64,000 bases of DNA from Pelosinus baikalensis (GCF_020819555.1 NZ_JAJHJB010000006.1:62001-126000); one strand, 5' to 3'; counted from the stretch's first letter, positions 9,886 to 19,488 are shown. Notes: generated from the sequence alone by a model not told the origin. A program made the numbers and translations.

Positions 9886-10995
9886 ATGCGGATTATTATG
9901 TCTGGCGGGGGAACAGGTGGCCACATCTACCCCGCCATTACTATCGCTAAAGCGTTACGAGAGAAAGTTAAATACTGTGAAGTATTGTTTATAGGTACTC
10001 AAAGTGGTTTAGAAGCTGACATTATACCTAAAGAAGGATTTACGATTCAGTTTATAGATGTAGCAGGATTTGAGCGGCGTTTGTCGGTAAAGAACATACA
10101 AACGATAGCCAAAACAATAGGAAGTGTTTGGCAGTCTCAGAAAATTATCCGGCAGTTTAAGCCCGATATTGTTATTGGGACAGGCGGTTATGTTTGTGGG
10201 CCTGTTTTATTAGCAGCCAGCCTACTTAAAATTCCAACAATGATTCAGGAACAAAATGTAATTCCTGGTATTACGAATAAGATTCTATCTCGTTTTGTCG
10301 ATAAGATCGCTTTAGGGTTTACAGAAGCAAGTGAAAATTTTCCAAATCAAAATAAACTGTTTTTTACTGGAAATCCCATACGTCAAGAAGTTATATCTGC
10401 CAGCCGAGAAGAAAGCATAGCGGCTCTTGGTCTTGATCCGACCAAACGTACGATATTGATATCCGGCGGCAGCAGAGGGGCTCGCAGCATTAATCAGGCC
10501 ATGATAAAGGTTCATCAGTTTTTTGCAGGCAGCAAAGAGATACAACTATTGCATGTTACTGGGCAAAGCGAGTATAATGGCATAGTTGGAAAATTTACGC
10601 AATGTGGTATAGATATAACGGCAGCTGGTAATATTATCATCAAACCATATTTATACAATATGCCTCAAGCACTAGCCGTAGCAGATCTTGCGATCTTTAG
10701 GGCTGGTGCCCTTGGACTAGCTGAATTAACAGCAAGAGGGGTTCCATCGATATTAGTTCCTTATCCATACGCCGCAGAAAACCACCAGGAGTATAACGCT
10801 AGGGCGATGGAGCGGCAAGGAGCGGCCATTCTCATTCGTGACAAAGAACTCAATCATGATATATTAATTAAAAGCATTAGTGAATTAATGAATAATCCGC
10901 AAAAATTAGATATGATGTCTCTGGCAAGCAAAAAAATAGGTCGCCCTAAGGCTGCTGAGAGTATTGCCCAGATGGCTCTTAATCTGATTAAATAA
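9886..10995 (+). CDS. murG: UDP-N-acetylglucosamine--N-acetylmuramyl-(pentapeptide) pyrophosphoryl-undecaprenol GlcNAc transferase MurG
   Basis: Peripheral membrane GT-B glycosyltransferase converting lipid I to lipid II. The 369-residue protein begins with the glycine-rich GGGTGGHIYPA loop (about 7-17), then IGTGGYVCGP, EQNVIPG (lipid-binding region), ISGGSRGARSIN in the second Rossmann half, and RAGALGLAE plus the PYPYAAENHQEYNA donor-site segment. GGGGGC precedes ATG 9886. It sits between ftsW and murC, a common dcw order. Confidence 0.97.
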   Translation: MRIIMSGGGTGGHIYPAITIAKALREKVKYCEVLFIGTQSGLEADIIPKEGFTIQFIDVAGFERRLSVKNIQTIAKTIGSVWQSQKIIRQFKPDIVIGTGGYVCGPVLLAASLLKIPTMIQEQNVIPGITNKILSRFVDKIALGFTEASENFPNQNKLFFTGNPIRQEVISASREESIAALGLDPTKRTILISGGSRGARSINQAMIKVHQFFAGSKEIQLLHVTGQSEYNGIVGKFTQCGIDITAAGNIIIKPYLYNMPQALAVADLAIFRAGALGLAELTARGVPSILVPYPYAAENHQEYNARAMERQGAAILIRDKELNHDILIKSISELMNNPQKLDMMSLASKKIGRPKAAESIAQMALNLIK

Positions 10996-11095
10996 CATTA
11001 AATATTAAGCTGTAACACCCTTGTGATGATCTGCATACTATAAAACACGCATAAGAGCTGATAGGTAAGGGTGCCCAAGAAAGGGGAGACATTTT

Positions 11096-12475
11096 TTGCT
11101 AAAAGATATAAAAAAAATTCACTTTGTTGGCATAGGTGGTGCTGGTATGAGCGCAATTGCCAAAGTCTTACTACAAATGGGATATATTGTTTCAGGGTCT
11201 GACCTTACTAAATCTGAGACTACTGCTAAACTAGAAAAAATAGGGGCTCATATATATTTAGGACACAATGAAGAGAATCTTCAAGATTCTCAAGCAATCG
11301 TAATATCAACAGCTATTCCTGAGACCAATCCTGAGGTTAAATTGGCAAGGAAAAAACAGATTCCGGTTTTTCATCGTGCGGATATTGTGGCATATTTAAT
11401 GTTGCAGTATAAGGGGATTGCTGTTGCTGGTGCTCATGGTAAGACGACAACGACATCGATGATTGCCGTTATGCTTGAACATGCAGGAGTGGATCCGACT
11501 GTAATTATTGGTGGTGAAGTTGATTATTTAAATGGCAATGCTAAACTGGGATCAGGTCAATATTTAGTCGCTGAGGCAGATGAGAGCGACGGCTCCTTCT
11601 TGAAGTTTTCACCCCATATTGCCGTAGTTACGAATATTGAGAATGATCATATGGATTTTTATAAAACGATGGAAAATGTGTTAGATACTTTCAAAAAATT
11701 CTTACATAAATTGCCACCAAGTATAGGTTTGGGTATTGTATGCTTTGATAATGAGAATATCCGAAATTTAGTAAATGAAGTAGATCGTCCCTATATTTCT
11801 TATGGAATTGATCATACTGCTCAATACATGGCGCGTAATCTTTCGACTCAAGGAGCCACGACTACTTATGATGTATATCATAATGAACAGTTATTAGGGT
11901 CTATTAAAATAAATGTTCCAGGAAGACATAATGTGGGGAACTCTTTAGCAGCTGTTATTGTTGGTTTAAATATTGGTCTTACCTTCCAGGAAATTGCAGA
12001 AGGTTTGGCTCATTTTCAAGGCGCTAAACGCCGCTTTCAAACGAAGGCTAGAATTAATGGAGTTTGGATTATTGACGATTATGCTCATCATCCTACTGAA
12101 ATTGCAACTACGTTATTGGCAGCCCGCCAGACAGAGCCGAATCGGTTAATTTGTGTATTCCAACCTCATCGCTATTCACGCACTGCATTTTTACGTAATG
12201 AATTTGGCTCTGCTTTTCAATCAAGTGATATATTAGTTCTTACCGATGTGTATTCAGCGGGAGAAGCACCAATTCCGGGGATCACAGGTGAGGTCTTGAA
12301 AGAGGAGGTTGAACGCCAAACGAGTAAGAAAGTAATTTATATTGCGGATAAAGATAAAATAGCTAGGTATCTTAGTCAAATTGTTGAACCTGGTGATCTG
12401 GTTATTACCATGGGAGCTGGAAATGTTTACTGTGTAGGGGAAGAACTAATTGAATCCTTAGTGCAAAAACAGTAG
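11096..12475 (+). CDS. murC: UDP-N-acetylmuramate--L-alanine ligase MurC
   Basis: First Mur ligase, adding L-alanine to UDP-MurNAc. The 459-residue protein has the N-terminal GIGGAGMSA dinucleotide-like loop (about 12-20), the ATP loop GAHGKTT at 112-118 (Lys116), EADESDGSFL, the DDYAHHPTEI segment and QPHRYSRT, all typical of MurC. The start is TTG 11096 behind AAGGGGAG at 11081-11088. The 100-base spacer to murG holds a loose CACCCTT/AAGGGTG pairing but no clear terminator. Confidence 0.96.
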   Translation: MLKDIKKIHFVGIGGAGMSAIAKVLLQMGYIVSGSDLTKSETTAKLEKIGAHIYLGHNEENLQDSQAIVISTAIPETNPEVKLARKKQIPVFHRADIVAYLMLQYKGIAVAGAHGKTTTTSMIAVMLEHAGVDPTVIIGGEVDYLNGNAKLGSGQYLVAEADESDGSFLKFSPHIAVVTNIENDHMDFYKTMENVLDTFKKFLHKLPPSIGLGIVCFDNENIRNLVNEVDRPYISYGIDHTAQYMARNLSTQGATTTYDVYHNEQLLGSIKINVPGRHNVGNSLAAVIVGLNIGLTFQEIAEGLAHFQGAKRRFQTKARINGVWIIDDYAHHPTEIATTLLAARQTEPNRLICVFQPHRYSRTAFLRNEFGSAFQSSDILVLTDVYSAGEAPIPGITGEVLKEEVERQTSKKVIYIADKDKIARYLSQIVEPGDLVITMGAGNVYCVGEELIESLVQKQ

Positions 12476-12485
12476 TTATAGAATT

Positions 12486-12515
12486 TGTCTCCCCTAATGG
12501 GAGACATTTGTTTCT
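12486..12515 (+). terminator. Probable terminator after murC
   Basis: TGTCTCCC at 12486-12493 and GGGAGACA at 12499-12506 form an 8-bp stem with a 5-base loop, followed by a T-rich tail. It lies 10 bases after the murC stop and could end or attenuate the first dcw transcript. Confidence 0.6.
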
Positions 12516-12584
12516 ATGAAAAAATTGGGTTCCTATAATATCATTTAATTACATAATTAAGTGATTGTTTAAATTTGTGATGAT

Positions 12585-12605
12585 ACTTGGTGTAAGCCAA
12601 GTTTT
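12585..12605 (+). terminator. CTTGG/CCAAG hairpin upstream of murA
   Basis: ACTTGG at 12585-12590 pairs with CCAAGT at 12597-12602 over the loop TGTAAG, followed by TTT. The same stem with similar loops occurs at 16945 and 63570. Only a short T-run follows, so it may be an attenuator in the murA leader. Confidence 0.45.
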
Positions 12606-12652
12606 CTAATTGAGGTATAGGGTGATTGTACTTTTCTAGGAGGGGGAAGACG

Positions 12653-13906
12653 GTGGAGAAATTTATCGTCAAGGGGGAAGTACAGTTAAATGGAACGATT
12701 AGGATAAGTGGAGCCAAGAATGCGATATTGCCGATTATGGCAGCAACACTATTATGTTCTGGTGTAAGCATTATTCATGACGTTCCTTACTTACGAGATA
12801 TTAAAGTTATGCAAGATATTCTAACCTTATTTGGGGCTAGAATTATTAGAGAACAGAATACATTATTAATTGATACATCCAATGTACAGGATGCGGATAT
12901 TCCAGAACATTTAATGCGAGAGATGAGAGCATCTATCTTTTTGATGGGACCATTGTTAGGCCGATTTCATAAAGTAAAACTTTCTTATCCTGGAGGCTGT
13001 GCGATTGGCCCAAGGCCCATTGATCTACACATAAAGGCATTAGAAAAAATTGGGGCATCAGTTAAAGAAAACTTTGGATTTATTGAAGCACAAGCTACTT
13101 GCCTGACTGGTGGTGAAATTAATTTTGATTATCCTAGTGTAGGTGCTACGGAAAATGCTATGATGGCGGCAGTACTAGCTAATGGTGCAACGATTATTCG
13201 AAATGCAGCCCGTGAGCCAGAGATATATGATTTGCAAGTATTTCTTAATAAGATGGGTGCTAAAGTAATCGGAGCTGGCACTGATACTATTAGAATTGAT
13301 GGTATAAAAAAATTAACGCCTGCTGAACATATTGTCATGTCTGATCGCATTCAGGCTGGTACGTTTCTGATTGCCGCAGCCATTACCCATGGTGACGTAG
13401 TTGTAGAGAATATATTATCAGAACATATTTTTTCCGTGACAGATAAGCTAAAAGATATTGGTGTGAAAATTACGACAGGAAACAATTCAATCCGGGTAAG
13501 AGGGGGAGATTTGCGTGGTGTTGATATTAAAACATTACCATATCCAGGTTTTCCCACGGATTTGCAAGCACCGATGTTATCTCTAGTAACAAATGCTAAA
13601 GGAACGAGTATTATAACAGAAACAATTTTTGAAAATCGTTTTAAACATGTAGATGAATTAATGCGTATGGGAGCTAAAATAAAAGTAGAGGGTCGTACTG
13701 CTATTATACGCGGTATACCGAAATTAACAGGAGCCATCGTTGCTGCCCATGATCTTAGGGCTGGTGGAGCATTAGTTCTAGCGGCTTTGGCAGCAGAAGG
13801 CGTTTCTGAAATAGAAAATGTATATCATATCGATCGGGGATATGAAGCGTTAGAAGAAAAACTTAGAAGTTTAGGTGCAAATATTTCACGCCATAAAAAG
13901 GACTAG
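12653..13906 (+). CDS. murA: UDP-N-acetylglucosamine 1-carboxyvinyltransferase MurA
   Basis: First committed enzyme of peptidoglycan synthesis, transferring enolpyruvate from PEP to UDP-GlcNAc; target of fosfomycin. From the GTG at 12653 it has 417 residues, the usual size. Lys22 lies in AKNAI and the PEP-binding cysteine is Cys116 in PGGCAIGP. Cysteine rather than aspartate there predicts fosfomycin sensitivity at the target. The open frame extends to TTG 12626, but AGGAGGGGG at 12639-12647 points to GTG 12653. Having murA inside the dcw cluster differs from B. subtilis. Confidence 0.95.
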   Translation: MEKFIVKGEVQLNGTIRISGAKNAILPIMAATLLCSGVSIIHDVPYLRDIKVMQDILTLFGARIIREQNTLLIDTSNVQDADIPEHLMREMRASIFLMGPLLGRFHKVKLSYPGGCAIGPRPIDLHIKALEKIGASVKENFGFIEAQATCLTGGEINFDYPSVGATENAMMAAVLANGATIIRNAAREPEIYDLQVFLNKMGAKVIGAGTDTIRIDGIKKLTPAEHIVMSDRIQAGTFLIAAAITHGDVVVENILSEHIFSVTDKLKDIGVKITTGNNSIRVRGGDLRGVDIKTLPYPGFPTDLQAPMLSLVTNAKGTSIITETIFENRFKHVDELMRMGAKIKVEGRTAIIRGIPKLTGAIVAAHDLRAGGALVLAALAAEGVSEIENVYHIDRGYEALEEKLRSLGANISRHKKD

Positions 13907-13919
13907 GGGGATTTATAGT

Positions 13920-14855
13920 ATGAAGAGCAAAAGAATTGCAGTGGTAATGGGGGGGCCATCAGCGGAAAGAGAGGTTTCTTTAAATACAGGTAAAGCCATT
14001 TTAACAGCACTTCAGGAAAGCGGATATAAAGGTGCAGTAGGCATTGATCTTGATCCTGCACGTTTTGTAGAACAGTTAACTAAAGAAAAAATTGAAATTG
14101 TTTTTAATGCGATTCATGGTCAATACGGTGAAGATGGAGTATTACAAGGAGCACTTGAATTGTTAGGAATCCCTTATACTGGGTCAGGAGTGCTAGCTAG
14201 TGCGATGGCTATGGATAAAGGAATCTCTAAAAGAATATTTTTGTCCGCCTCCATTCCGACACCTCGTTCTCTTTTATTTACAAAAGCCGACTTGAGTCGT
14301 GATTTAGTAACAGAAATTATTGCTGGTTTTAGCATACCCGTTGTAGTAAAATCTTCATCTCAAGGATCTAGTATTGGTGTTGTCATTGTTGAAGAAAGTG
14401 AAAATTTGTCTCAGGCAATTGAACAGGCTTTCCAATATAGCGATACTATTTTAGTTGAAGAATTTATAAAAGGAAGAGAACTTACCGTTGCAATCTTAGG
14501 TAATAACGATTTAAAGGCATTGCCTGTGATTGAAATAGTTCCTTTTTCAGGAAGGTATGATTATCATTCTAAATATACAAAGGGAACCACTGAATATATT
14601 GTGCCAGCTCGATTATCAGAGGAAACCACTTTCCTTGTGCAAAAAGTGGCTTTAGAGGCTTTTCATGCACTAAGATGCTCTGGCATTGCGAGAGTGGATA
14701 TCATGCTTGATGAGGATGATAATCCTTATGTGTTAGAAGTGAATACGATACCTGGAATGACAGGTACTAGTTTAGTACCGAAAGCAGCAGCTGCTGCAGG
14801 AATATCATTTAGTGCATTATGTGAGGAATTACTGTGTCTAGTAGAGACTAAATAA
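13920..14855 (+). CDS. ddl: D-alanine--D-alanine ligase
   Basis: ATP-grasp ligase producing D-Ala-D-Ala for MurF. The 311-residue protein shows GGPSAEREVS near the N-terminus, NAIHGQYGEDG, SSSQGSSIGV (ATP-grasp loop), EEFIKGRELTV and LEVNTIPGMT with the metal-binding residues. The frame is open from 13875 inside murA, but GGGGG at 13907-13911 directs ATG 13920. The gap to murA is only 13 bases, so the pair is probably co-transcribed. Confidence 0.96.
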   Translation: MKSKRIAVVMGGPSAEREVSLNTGKAILTALQESGYKGAVGIDLDPARFVEQLTKEKIEIVFNAIHGQYGEDGVLQGALELLGIPYTGSGVLASAMAMDKGISKRIFLSASIPTPRSLLFTKADLSRDLVTEIIAGFSIPVVVKSSSQGSSIGVVIVEESENLSQAIEQAFQYSDTILVEEFIKGRELTVAILGNNDLKALPVIEIVPFSGRYDYHSKYTKGTTEYIVPARLSEETTFLVQKVALEAFHALRCSGIARVDIMLDEDDNPYVLEVNTIPGMTGTSLVPKAAAAAGISFSALCEELLCLVETK

Positions 14856-14881
14856 TATAAAAATATTATTTCCTTGTAGGT

Positions 14882-15000
14882 GCAAGACAGTATTTGTATG
14901 GATTCAATAATATTCAGTTAGCTATGAAAGGATGCTTCTTTTCATAGCTAACTGAATCGGTAATTATTGGAGAACGTATCAACATACTGTCTGCTTTTTT
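14882..15000 (+). terminator. Long nested hairpin with T-run between ddl and ftsQ
   Basis: Three nested pairings share one axis. The outer arm GACAGTAT (14886-14893) pairs with ATACTGTC (14984-14991), extended by GCA/TGC. A middle arm CAATAAT (14905-14911) pairs with ATTATTG (14963-14969). An inner perfect 18-bp stem joins 14912-14929 and 14940-14957 around a 10-base loop. Six T residues follow at 14995-15000. It works on paper as a terminator for ddl, but it is far longer than needed and could be a processed RNA or a small palindromic repeat. Confidence 0.65.
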
Positions 15001-15079
15001 ATAATTGTATTATGCTTAGAATTGTTGTATCATTACTTTTATACCTATAGTTATTAACATTATTTCAAGGAGCGATTAT

Positions 15080-15835
15080 ATGGGGGATCTAGAATCATTG
15101 CAGTATACACCAAAAGATAAAAGCCTTAGGCCAAATCAGGGGTTTATTGGATTAATTTTAGTACTGGTTCTACTGATTGCTGGACTATTATTTATCAAGT
15201 CATCGTACTTTACTATCGGGGAAGTAGTAGTTGAAGGCAATAATTATGTAACTGTGGATGATGTATACCATATCGCTGACATTCCTGAAAAATTGAATAT
15301 ATTTAATTTAAACACCTCGGATATAAGAAATCGCTTACTTAATGACTTAAGAATTGCAGAGGTTGAGATTTCACGGCGCTTTCCAGGAACCATAGTCATT
15401 CATATAAAGGAACGTAAGCCGATCGTGTATGTCACTAGTAGCTATGGATTCTTAGAATTGGACTCCCAAGGGATTGTACTAGCAGCTTTCAAAAATTTAA
15501 AAAATATGAATGTGCCTATGATAACAGGAATTCGATTAGATAATGAGTATGTGAGTGACAAAATTGAAAATCCAACGATTCAAAGTGTTGTACACTATTT
15601 ATCATTGCTGGATGAACCAGTATTGAATCAAATCTCTGAGGTAAATGTAATATCGCCAGAGCAAGTCAGTGCTTATACAGTTGCATCCGTGCAGATACGT
15701 TTGGGCAGTAGTGAAAGATTGTCTGATAAGGTTAAATTAACAAATACTATTTTACATGAAATTAGTGATAAAAAAATGAATGTAGAGTATATTGATCTTA
15801 CCTACGCCTCACCTTTTATTAAATTAAAACCTTAA
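15080..15835 (+). CDS. ftsQ: Cell division protein FtsQ/DivIB
   Basis: Bitopic divisome protein of 251 residues: a cytoplasmic tail of about 20 residues, one membrane helix (about 22-40), and a POTRA domain beginning at YFTIGEVVVEGNNYVTVDDV. It is followed by the FtsQ domain with the SRRFPGTIVIHIKERKP segment. It forms the FtsQLB complex that controls septal synthesis. AAGGAGCG precedes ATG 15080. A weak promoter (TATAGT at about 15048) might restart transcription after the upstream hairpin. Confidence 0.93.
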   Translation: MGDLESLQYTPKDKSLRPNQGFIGLILVLVLLIAGLLFIKSSYFTIGEVVVEGNNYVTVDDVYHIADIPEKLNIFNLNTSDIRNRLLNDLRIAEVEISRRFPGTIVIHIKERKPIVYVTSSYGFLELDSQGIVLAAFKNLKNMNVPMITGIRLDNEYVSDKIENPTIQSVVHYLSLLDEPVLNQISEVNVISPEQVSAYTVASVQIRLGSSERLSDKVKLTNTILHEISDKKMNVEYIDLTYASPFIKLKP

Positions 15836-15892
15836 GAGGGTGAGGAACTTCAAGAATACAAAAAATATAGTTAAAAAAAGGAGAGCGAGAAA

Positions 15893-16585
15893 TTGCTGAA
15901 GCTTAGACAAGGACAAGCTGCTATTGCCTTGGTATGCGTGGTACTAGGGTTTATGTTAGCGGTACAATTTCGTACGGCCCAGGATATCCGATCAAGTATT
16001 CCTTTTCAGCGTATTGAGGACTTATCACAACGCTTAAGTCAAACTGAAAAAGAACGTGATGTACTACTAAAACAAGTATATGAATTAAGACAGACGACAG
16101 GAGCTGAATCGGCGACGAAAGAAAGTGAAAATATTAAAATGGGTGCTGGTGTAGTGGCTGTAAGAGGAACGGGTCTTAGTATAACAATTGACGATAGCAA
16201 AAGATTATCGAAACCAGGAGAAAATCCGAACTTATATTTAATTCATGATGAAGATATGTTAAAGGTAATTAATGAATTGTGGGCAGCTGGTGCAGAGGCG
16301 ATCTCTATTAATGGGCAGAGGCTAATTGCCACATCAGAAATACGTTGCGCTGGACCAACGCTATCGGTAAATAATACACGCTATTCGCCGCCATATGAAA
16401 TATTGGTGATTGGTGAACCGCAAACCTTAGAAAATTCCCTTAAAATGAGAGGCGGAGTAATAGAGACATTGCAATTTTGGGGTATTCAGGTCAGTCTGAA
16501 AAAACAAGACGTTGTAGACGTTCCTGCATATAAAGGTGCATTTCGCTTTGAATATGCCAAGCCAATAAAGGATGGTGGTAAATAG
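15893..16585 (+). CDS. DUF881 family membrane-anchored protein (YlxW/YlxX-like)
   Basis: A 230-residue protein with an N-terminal membrane helix (about 9-25), a short coiled coil (about 40-62, RLSQTEKERDVLLKQVYEL) and a DUF881 domain containing GTGLSITIDD, NELWAAGAEAISINGQRL and YEILVIGEP. Family members sit next to division and sporulation genes in many Firmicutes, but their molecular function is not established. The start is TTG 15893 behind AAAGGAGAG. Its TAG stop overlaps the GTG of the next gene, indicating coupling. Confidence 0.88.
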   Translation: MLKLRQGQAAIALVCVVLGFMLAVQFRTAQDIRSSIPFQRIEDLSQRLSQTEKERDVLLKQVYELRQTTGAESATKESENIKMGAGVVAVRGTGLSITIDDSKRLSKPGENPNLYLIHDEDMLKVINELWAAGAEAISINGQRLIATSEIRCAGPTLSVNNTRYSPPYEILVIGEPQTLENSLKMRGGVIETLQFWGIQVSLKKQDVVDVPAYKGAFRFEYAKPIKDGGK

Positions 16586-16914
16586 TGGCTTTACCATTGG
16601 TTGGACTTATTATTGGTATTAGTTTAGGTATTTTTTTCCCTCTTACTATACCTGTTGAATATGCAAAATTCATGTCAGTTGCTTTATTAGCTTCTTTGGA
16701 CTCTGTATTTGGTGGATTACGGGCTGGAGCGGAAGAAAAATTTGATAATACTGTATTTATTACAGGATTTTTTACAAATGCTTTAATGGCTGCTGGATTA
16801 GTGTACATCGGTGAAGGCTTGGGTATTGATTTATATTATGTTGCACTATTAGCTTTTGGTTTACGGATATTCCAAAACTTAGCAATCATTCGGCGCTATT
16901 TTTTAAGGAAATAA
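16585..16914 (+). CDS. sbp: Small basic protein Sbp (DUF1290)
   Basis: A 109-residue membrane protein with three hydrophobic segments (about 1-20, 23-40, 50-72) and a basic tail ending RRYFLRK. The segment LLASLDSVFGGLRA is the conserved core of the DUF1290/Sbp family, which in B. subtilis lies just upstream of ftsA. The function is unknown. It starts at GTG 16585, overlapping the DUF881 stop. Confidence 0.88.
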   Translation: MALPLVGLIIGISLGIFFPLTIPVEYAKFMSVALLASLDSVFGGLRAGAEEKFDNTVFITGFFTNALMAAGLVYIGEGLGIDLYYVALLAFGLRIFQNLAIIRRYFLRK

Positions 16915-16944
16915 TAAGGATTTAGAATAGTTAGAACTTCTGAG

Positions 16945-16971
16945 GACTTGGTCTACGCCAAGTCTTTTCTT
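16945..16971 (+). terminator. Terminator after sbp
   Basis: GACTTGG at 16945-16951 pairs with CCAAGTC at 16958-16964 over the loop TCTACG, followed by TTTTCTT. It separates the ftsQ-DUF881-sbp transcript from ftsA. It shares its stem with the hairpins at 12585 and 63570. Confidence 0.8.
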
Positions 16972-17126
16972 AATATAAAAAGATAATCAAGGTGTTAATT
17001 TGCTGATAATGGGACTTTTTAAAAATATTAGTAGGATAATTGTCTCTTTATTACAATAAAAAAAGGAAATTTGGTATTTATGTTGAAATAGGAGTATGGT
17101 GTAGAATACTTCAAATGAGGTTAGCC

Positions 17127-18323
17127 ATGGATAGCAAAAATATCTTAGGAATTGATATCGGTACAAGCAATATTAAAATATTTGTTGGGAAAATTGGTCT
17201 AGATGGACATGTAACAATCGCTGGTAGTGGACAGATGACAACAAATGGTTTTGCAAAAGGTGTAATTTCCAATTGTAATCTATTGGTCAAGTCTATTGAA
17301 CAAGCTGTTGACTGTGCAGTAATGGCTACTAATCTTTCCGTTAAGGATGCCTATATCGGCATTGGCGGTATGGAACTTAATGCAGTAAATAGTATTGGTA
17401 GCATTGCTCCTTCAGCTCCTAGTAACATTACAATAGATGACGTGAACCGTGTGTATCGTGCTGCAGCATTGGTTGCTATTCCTGATGATCATGAAGTGTT
17501 ACATGTATTGCCACAGAAGATTTTTGTTGATAAACAAAGAAAAAATGAATTGCCACTACAGGAAAAAGGTTCTCACTTAGAAGTGGAGGCTCATGTTGTA
17601 AGTATACCTAAAATGACACTCAATGATCTGATTAAAGAAATTGAAACGTTAGGTATACATGTTGTTGGTGTAATTGCTAATGCTGTTGCTGTTACAGAAG
17701 CTATAATTCCAGTGCCTGCTGAAAACTTTTTAGTGATAGATATAGGAGCGGGGAGTACAGAGTTAATCTTGTACCAAGAGGGACATATCGATTTCACTAC
17801 AGCGTTACCTCTAGGTGGAAATTATATTACAAGTGATATTATGCGAGGATTAGCCATTTCCTGGGAACATGCTGAGGAGATTAAGAAATATTATGCAAAA
17901 CTGGATAAACAACTACAGGGGCAGGAGATCATTTTAGATTGTAATGCGTATGGTACTACGGACAAGCATGTTTCTTATGACTTTTTATATAAAATTGTTG
18001 AGAGTCGTATCAGTGAACTTGTTTATTTAATGCATGAGCATAGTAAAATATTTTTGGCAGAAAATAAAATTGAAAAGATTTTTCTTACTGGTGGTTGTGG
18101 GGCTATGTCCGGTTTTGTTCAAAACATAGAAGCAACCTTTGGTATACCGGTTCAAGTTGTCATTCATCAGGAACTGCCTCTAGAATATCGTTCTCCTGAA
18201 AATGCAGCTTGTTATGGGATATTAAAATATGCAGGGAAGAATTTGCCAAAACCCCAAGTTATTCTAGAGAGTAATCCTTGGCGGTCATTGATGAGTAAGT
18301 GTAGAAATTTTTTAAAAAACTAA
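17127..18323 (+). CDS. ftsA: Cell division protein FtsA
   Basis: Actin-like ATPase that tethers FtsZ filaments to the membrane. From ATG 17127 it has 398 residues, with the phosphate-1 loop GIDIGTSNIK, the 1C subdomain, the phosphate-2 loop VIDIGAGSTEL and the adenosine motif FLTGGCGAMSG. The C-terminal NPWRSLMSKCRNFLKN is amphipathic, as expected for the FtsA membrane-targeting sequence. The frame is open back to 17040, but that stretch has no ribosome site; GAGG at 17117-17120 supports 17127. Only 27 bases separate it from ftsZ. Confidence 0.93.
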   Translation: MDSKNILGIDIGTSNIKIFVGKIGLDGHVTIAGSGQMTTNGFAKGVISNCNLLVKSIEQAVDCAVMATNLSVKDAYIGIGGMELNAVNSIGSIAPSAPSNITIDDVNRVYRAAALVAIPDDHEVLHVLPQKIFVDKQRKNELPLQEKGSHLEVEAHVVSIPKMTLNDLIKEIETLGIHVVGVIANAVAVTEAIIPVPAENFLVIDIGAGSTELILYQEGHIDFTTALPLGGNYITSDIMRGLAISWEHAEEIKKYYAKLDKQLQGQEIILDCNAYGTTDKHVSYDFLYKIVESRISELVYLMHEHSKIFLAENKIEKIFLTGGCGAMSGFVQNIEATFGIPVQVVIHQELPLEYRSPENAACYGILKYAGKNLPKPQVILESNPWRSLMSKCRNFLKN

Positions 18324-18350
18324 ATCTTGTGACTATAAGGGGGAAATTCC

Positions 18351-19397
18351 ATGCTTGAATTAGATATGGATTTAGATCAATTTGCTGCAATTAAAGTAAT
18401 TGGTGTTGGCGGTGGTGGAAATAATGCTGTAAATCGGATGATTGCTGCTGGTCTACATGGTGTAGAATTTATAACAGTAAATACAGATGCACAAGCATTA
18501 ATGCATTCTCAGGCAGCTTATCGAATACAAATTGGCGAGAAACTTACCAAGGGACTTGGAGCGGGTGCCAATCCGGACATTGGTGAGAAAGCTGCTCAAG
18601 AAAGTCGTGAAGAAATTATAAAGGCATTGCGTGGTGCTGATATGGTTTTTGTAACTGCAGGAATGGGAGGCGGTACGGGTACTGGTGCAGCTCCTGTTGT
18701 TGCTGAGTGTGCTAAAGAGGTAGGAGCATTAACGGTTGGTGTTGTCACAAAACCCTTTTCTTTTGAAGGGCGGAGACGTCAGGCGCAAGCTGAAAGTGGA
18801 ACCGCAAAGTTGAAAGAAAAAGTAGATACCCTGATTACCATACCGAATGATCGCTTATTGCAAGTTGCTGATAAGCGTACTTCTATGATCGATGCTTTTC
18901 GCATTGCTGATGATGTATTACGACAAGGGGTGCAAGGGATTTCAGATCTAATTGCTGTACCAGGGCTTATTAATTTGGATTTTGCAGATGTGAAGACCAT
19001 TATGACTGATACGGGTTCAGCCCTAATGGGGATTGGCTATGGTTCAGGTGATAATCGAGCAGTAGCTGCAGCTGAAGCGGCGATAAAGAGTCCTTTGCTA
19101 GAAACTTCGATTGAAGGGGCCAGGGGAGTTCTTTTAAATATTACAGGAGGACCGAGTTTAGGTTTATTAGAAGTAAATGAGGCTGCTGCGATTATTTCTG
19201 ATGCAGTTGATCCTGAAGCAAATATTATTTTTGGCGCAGTCATCGATGAAAATTTTCAGGATGAAGTTCGTGTAACTGTAATTGCTACAGGGTTTGATGG
19301 TAAGCCTCTTAGTGTAGTAAAAGGAAAATTGGAGAGTACAACGATAGAGCCTTTTAAAGTACGTGATTTAGATATACCAACATGGATGAGACGTTAA
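18351..19397 (+). CDS. ftsZ: Cell division protein FtsZ
   Basis: Tubulin-like GTPase forming the division ring. The 348-residue protein has GVGGGGNNAVNRM near residue 20, the tubulin signature GGGTGTGAAP near 106-115, NLDFADV as the T7 catalytic loop, and the conserved C-terminal peptide DLDIPTWMRR that binds FtsA and other partners. The linker between the globular domain and the tail is very short, as in several Firmicutes. AAGGGGGAAA precedes ATG 18351. Confidence 0.98.
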   Translation: MLELDMDLDQFAAIKVIGVGGGGNNAVNRMIAAGLHGVEFITVNTDAQALMHSQAAYRIQIGEKLTKGLGAGANPDIGEKAAQESREEIIKALRGADMVFVTAGMGGGTGTGAAPVVAECAKEVGALTVGVVTKPFSFEGRRRQAQAESGTAKLKEKVDTLITIPNDRLLQVADKRTSMIDAFRIADDVLRQGVQGISDLIAVPGLINLDFADVKTIMTDTGSALMGIGYGSGDNRAVAAAEAAIKSPLLETSIEGARGVLLNITGGPSLGLLEVNEAAAIISDAVDPEANIIFGAVIDENFQDEVRVTVIATGFDGKPLSVVKGKLESTTIEPFKVRDLDIPTWMRR

Positions 19398-19450
19398 TAT
19401 TAACCTCTTCCCTTATATTAATGCGAGAATATAAATGAATAATGTAGAGA

Positions 19451-19488
19451 AAAAAGCATGCGAAATTTAATTTTGCATGCTTTTTTTG
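19451..19488 (+). terminator. Rho-independent terminator after ftsZ
   Basis: AAAAAGCATGC at 19451-19461 pairs with GCATGCTTTTT beginning at 19475, ending in a run of seven T. It separates the dcw cluster from the spoIIG operon. Confidence 0.88.
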
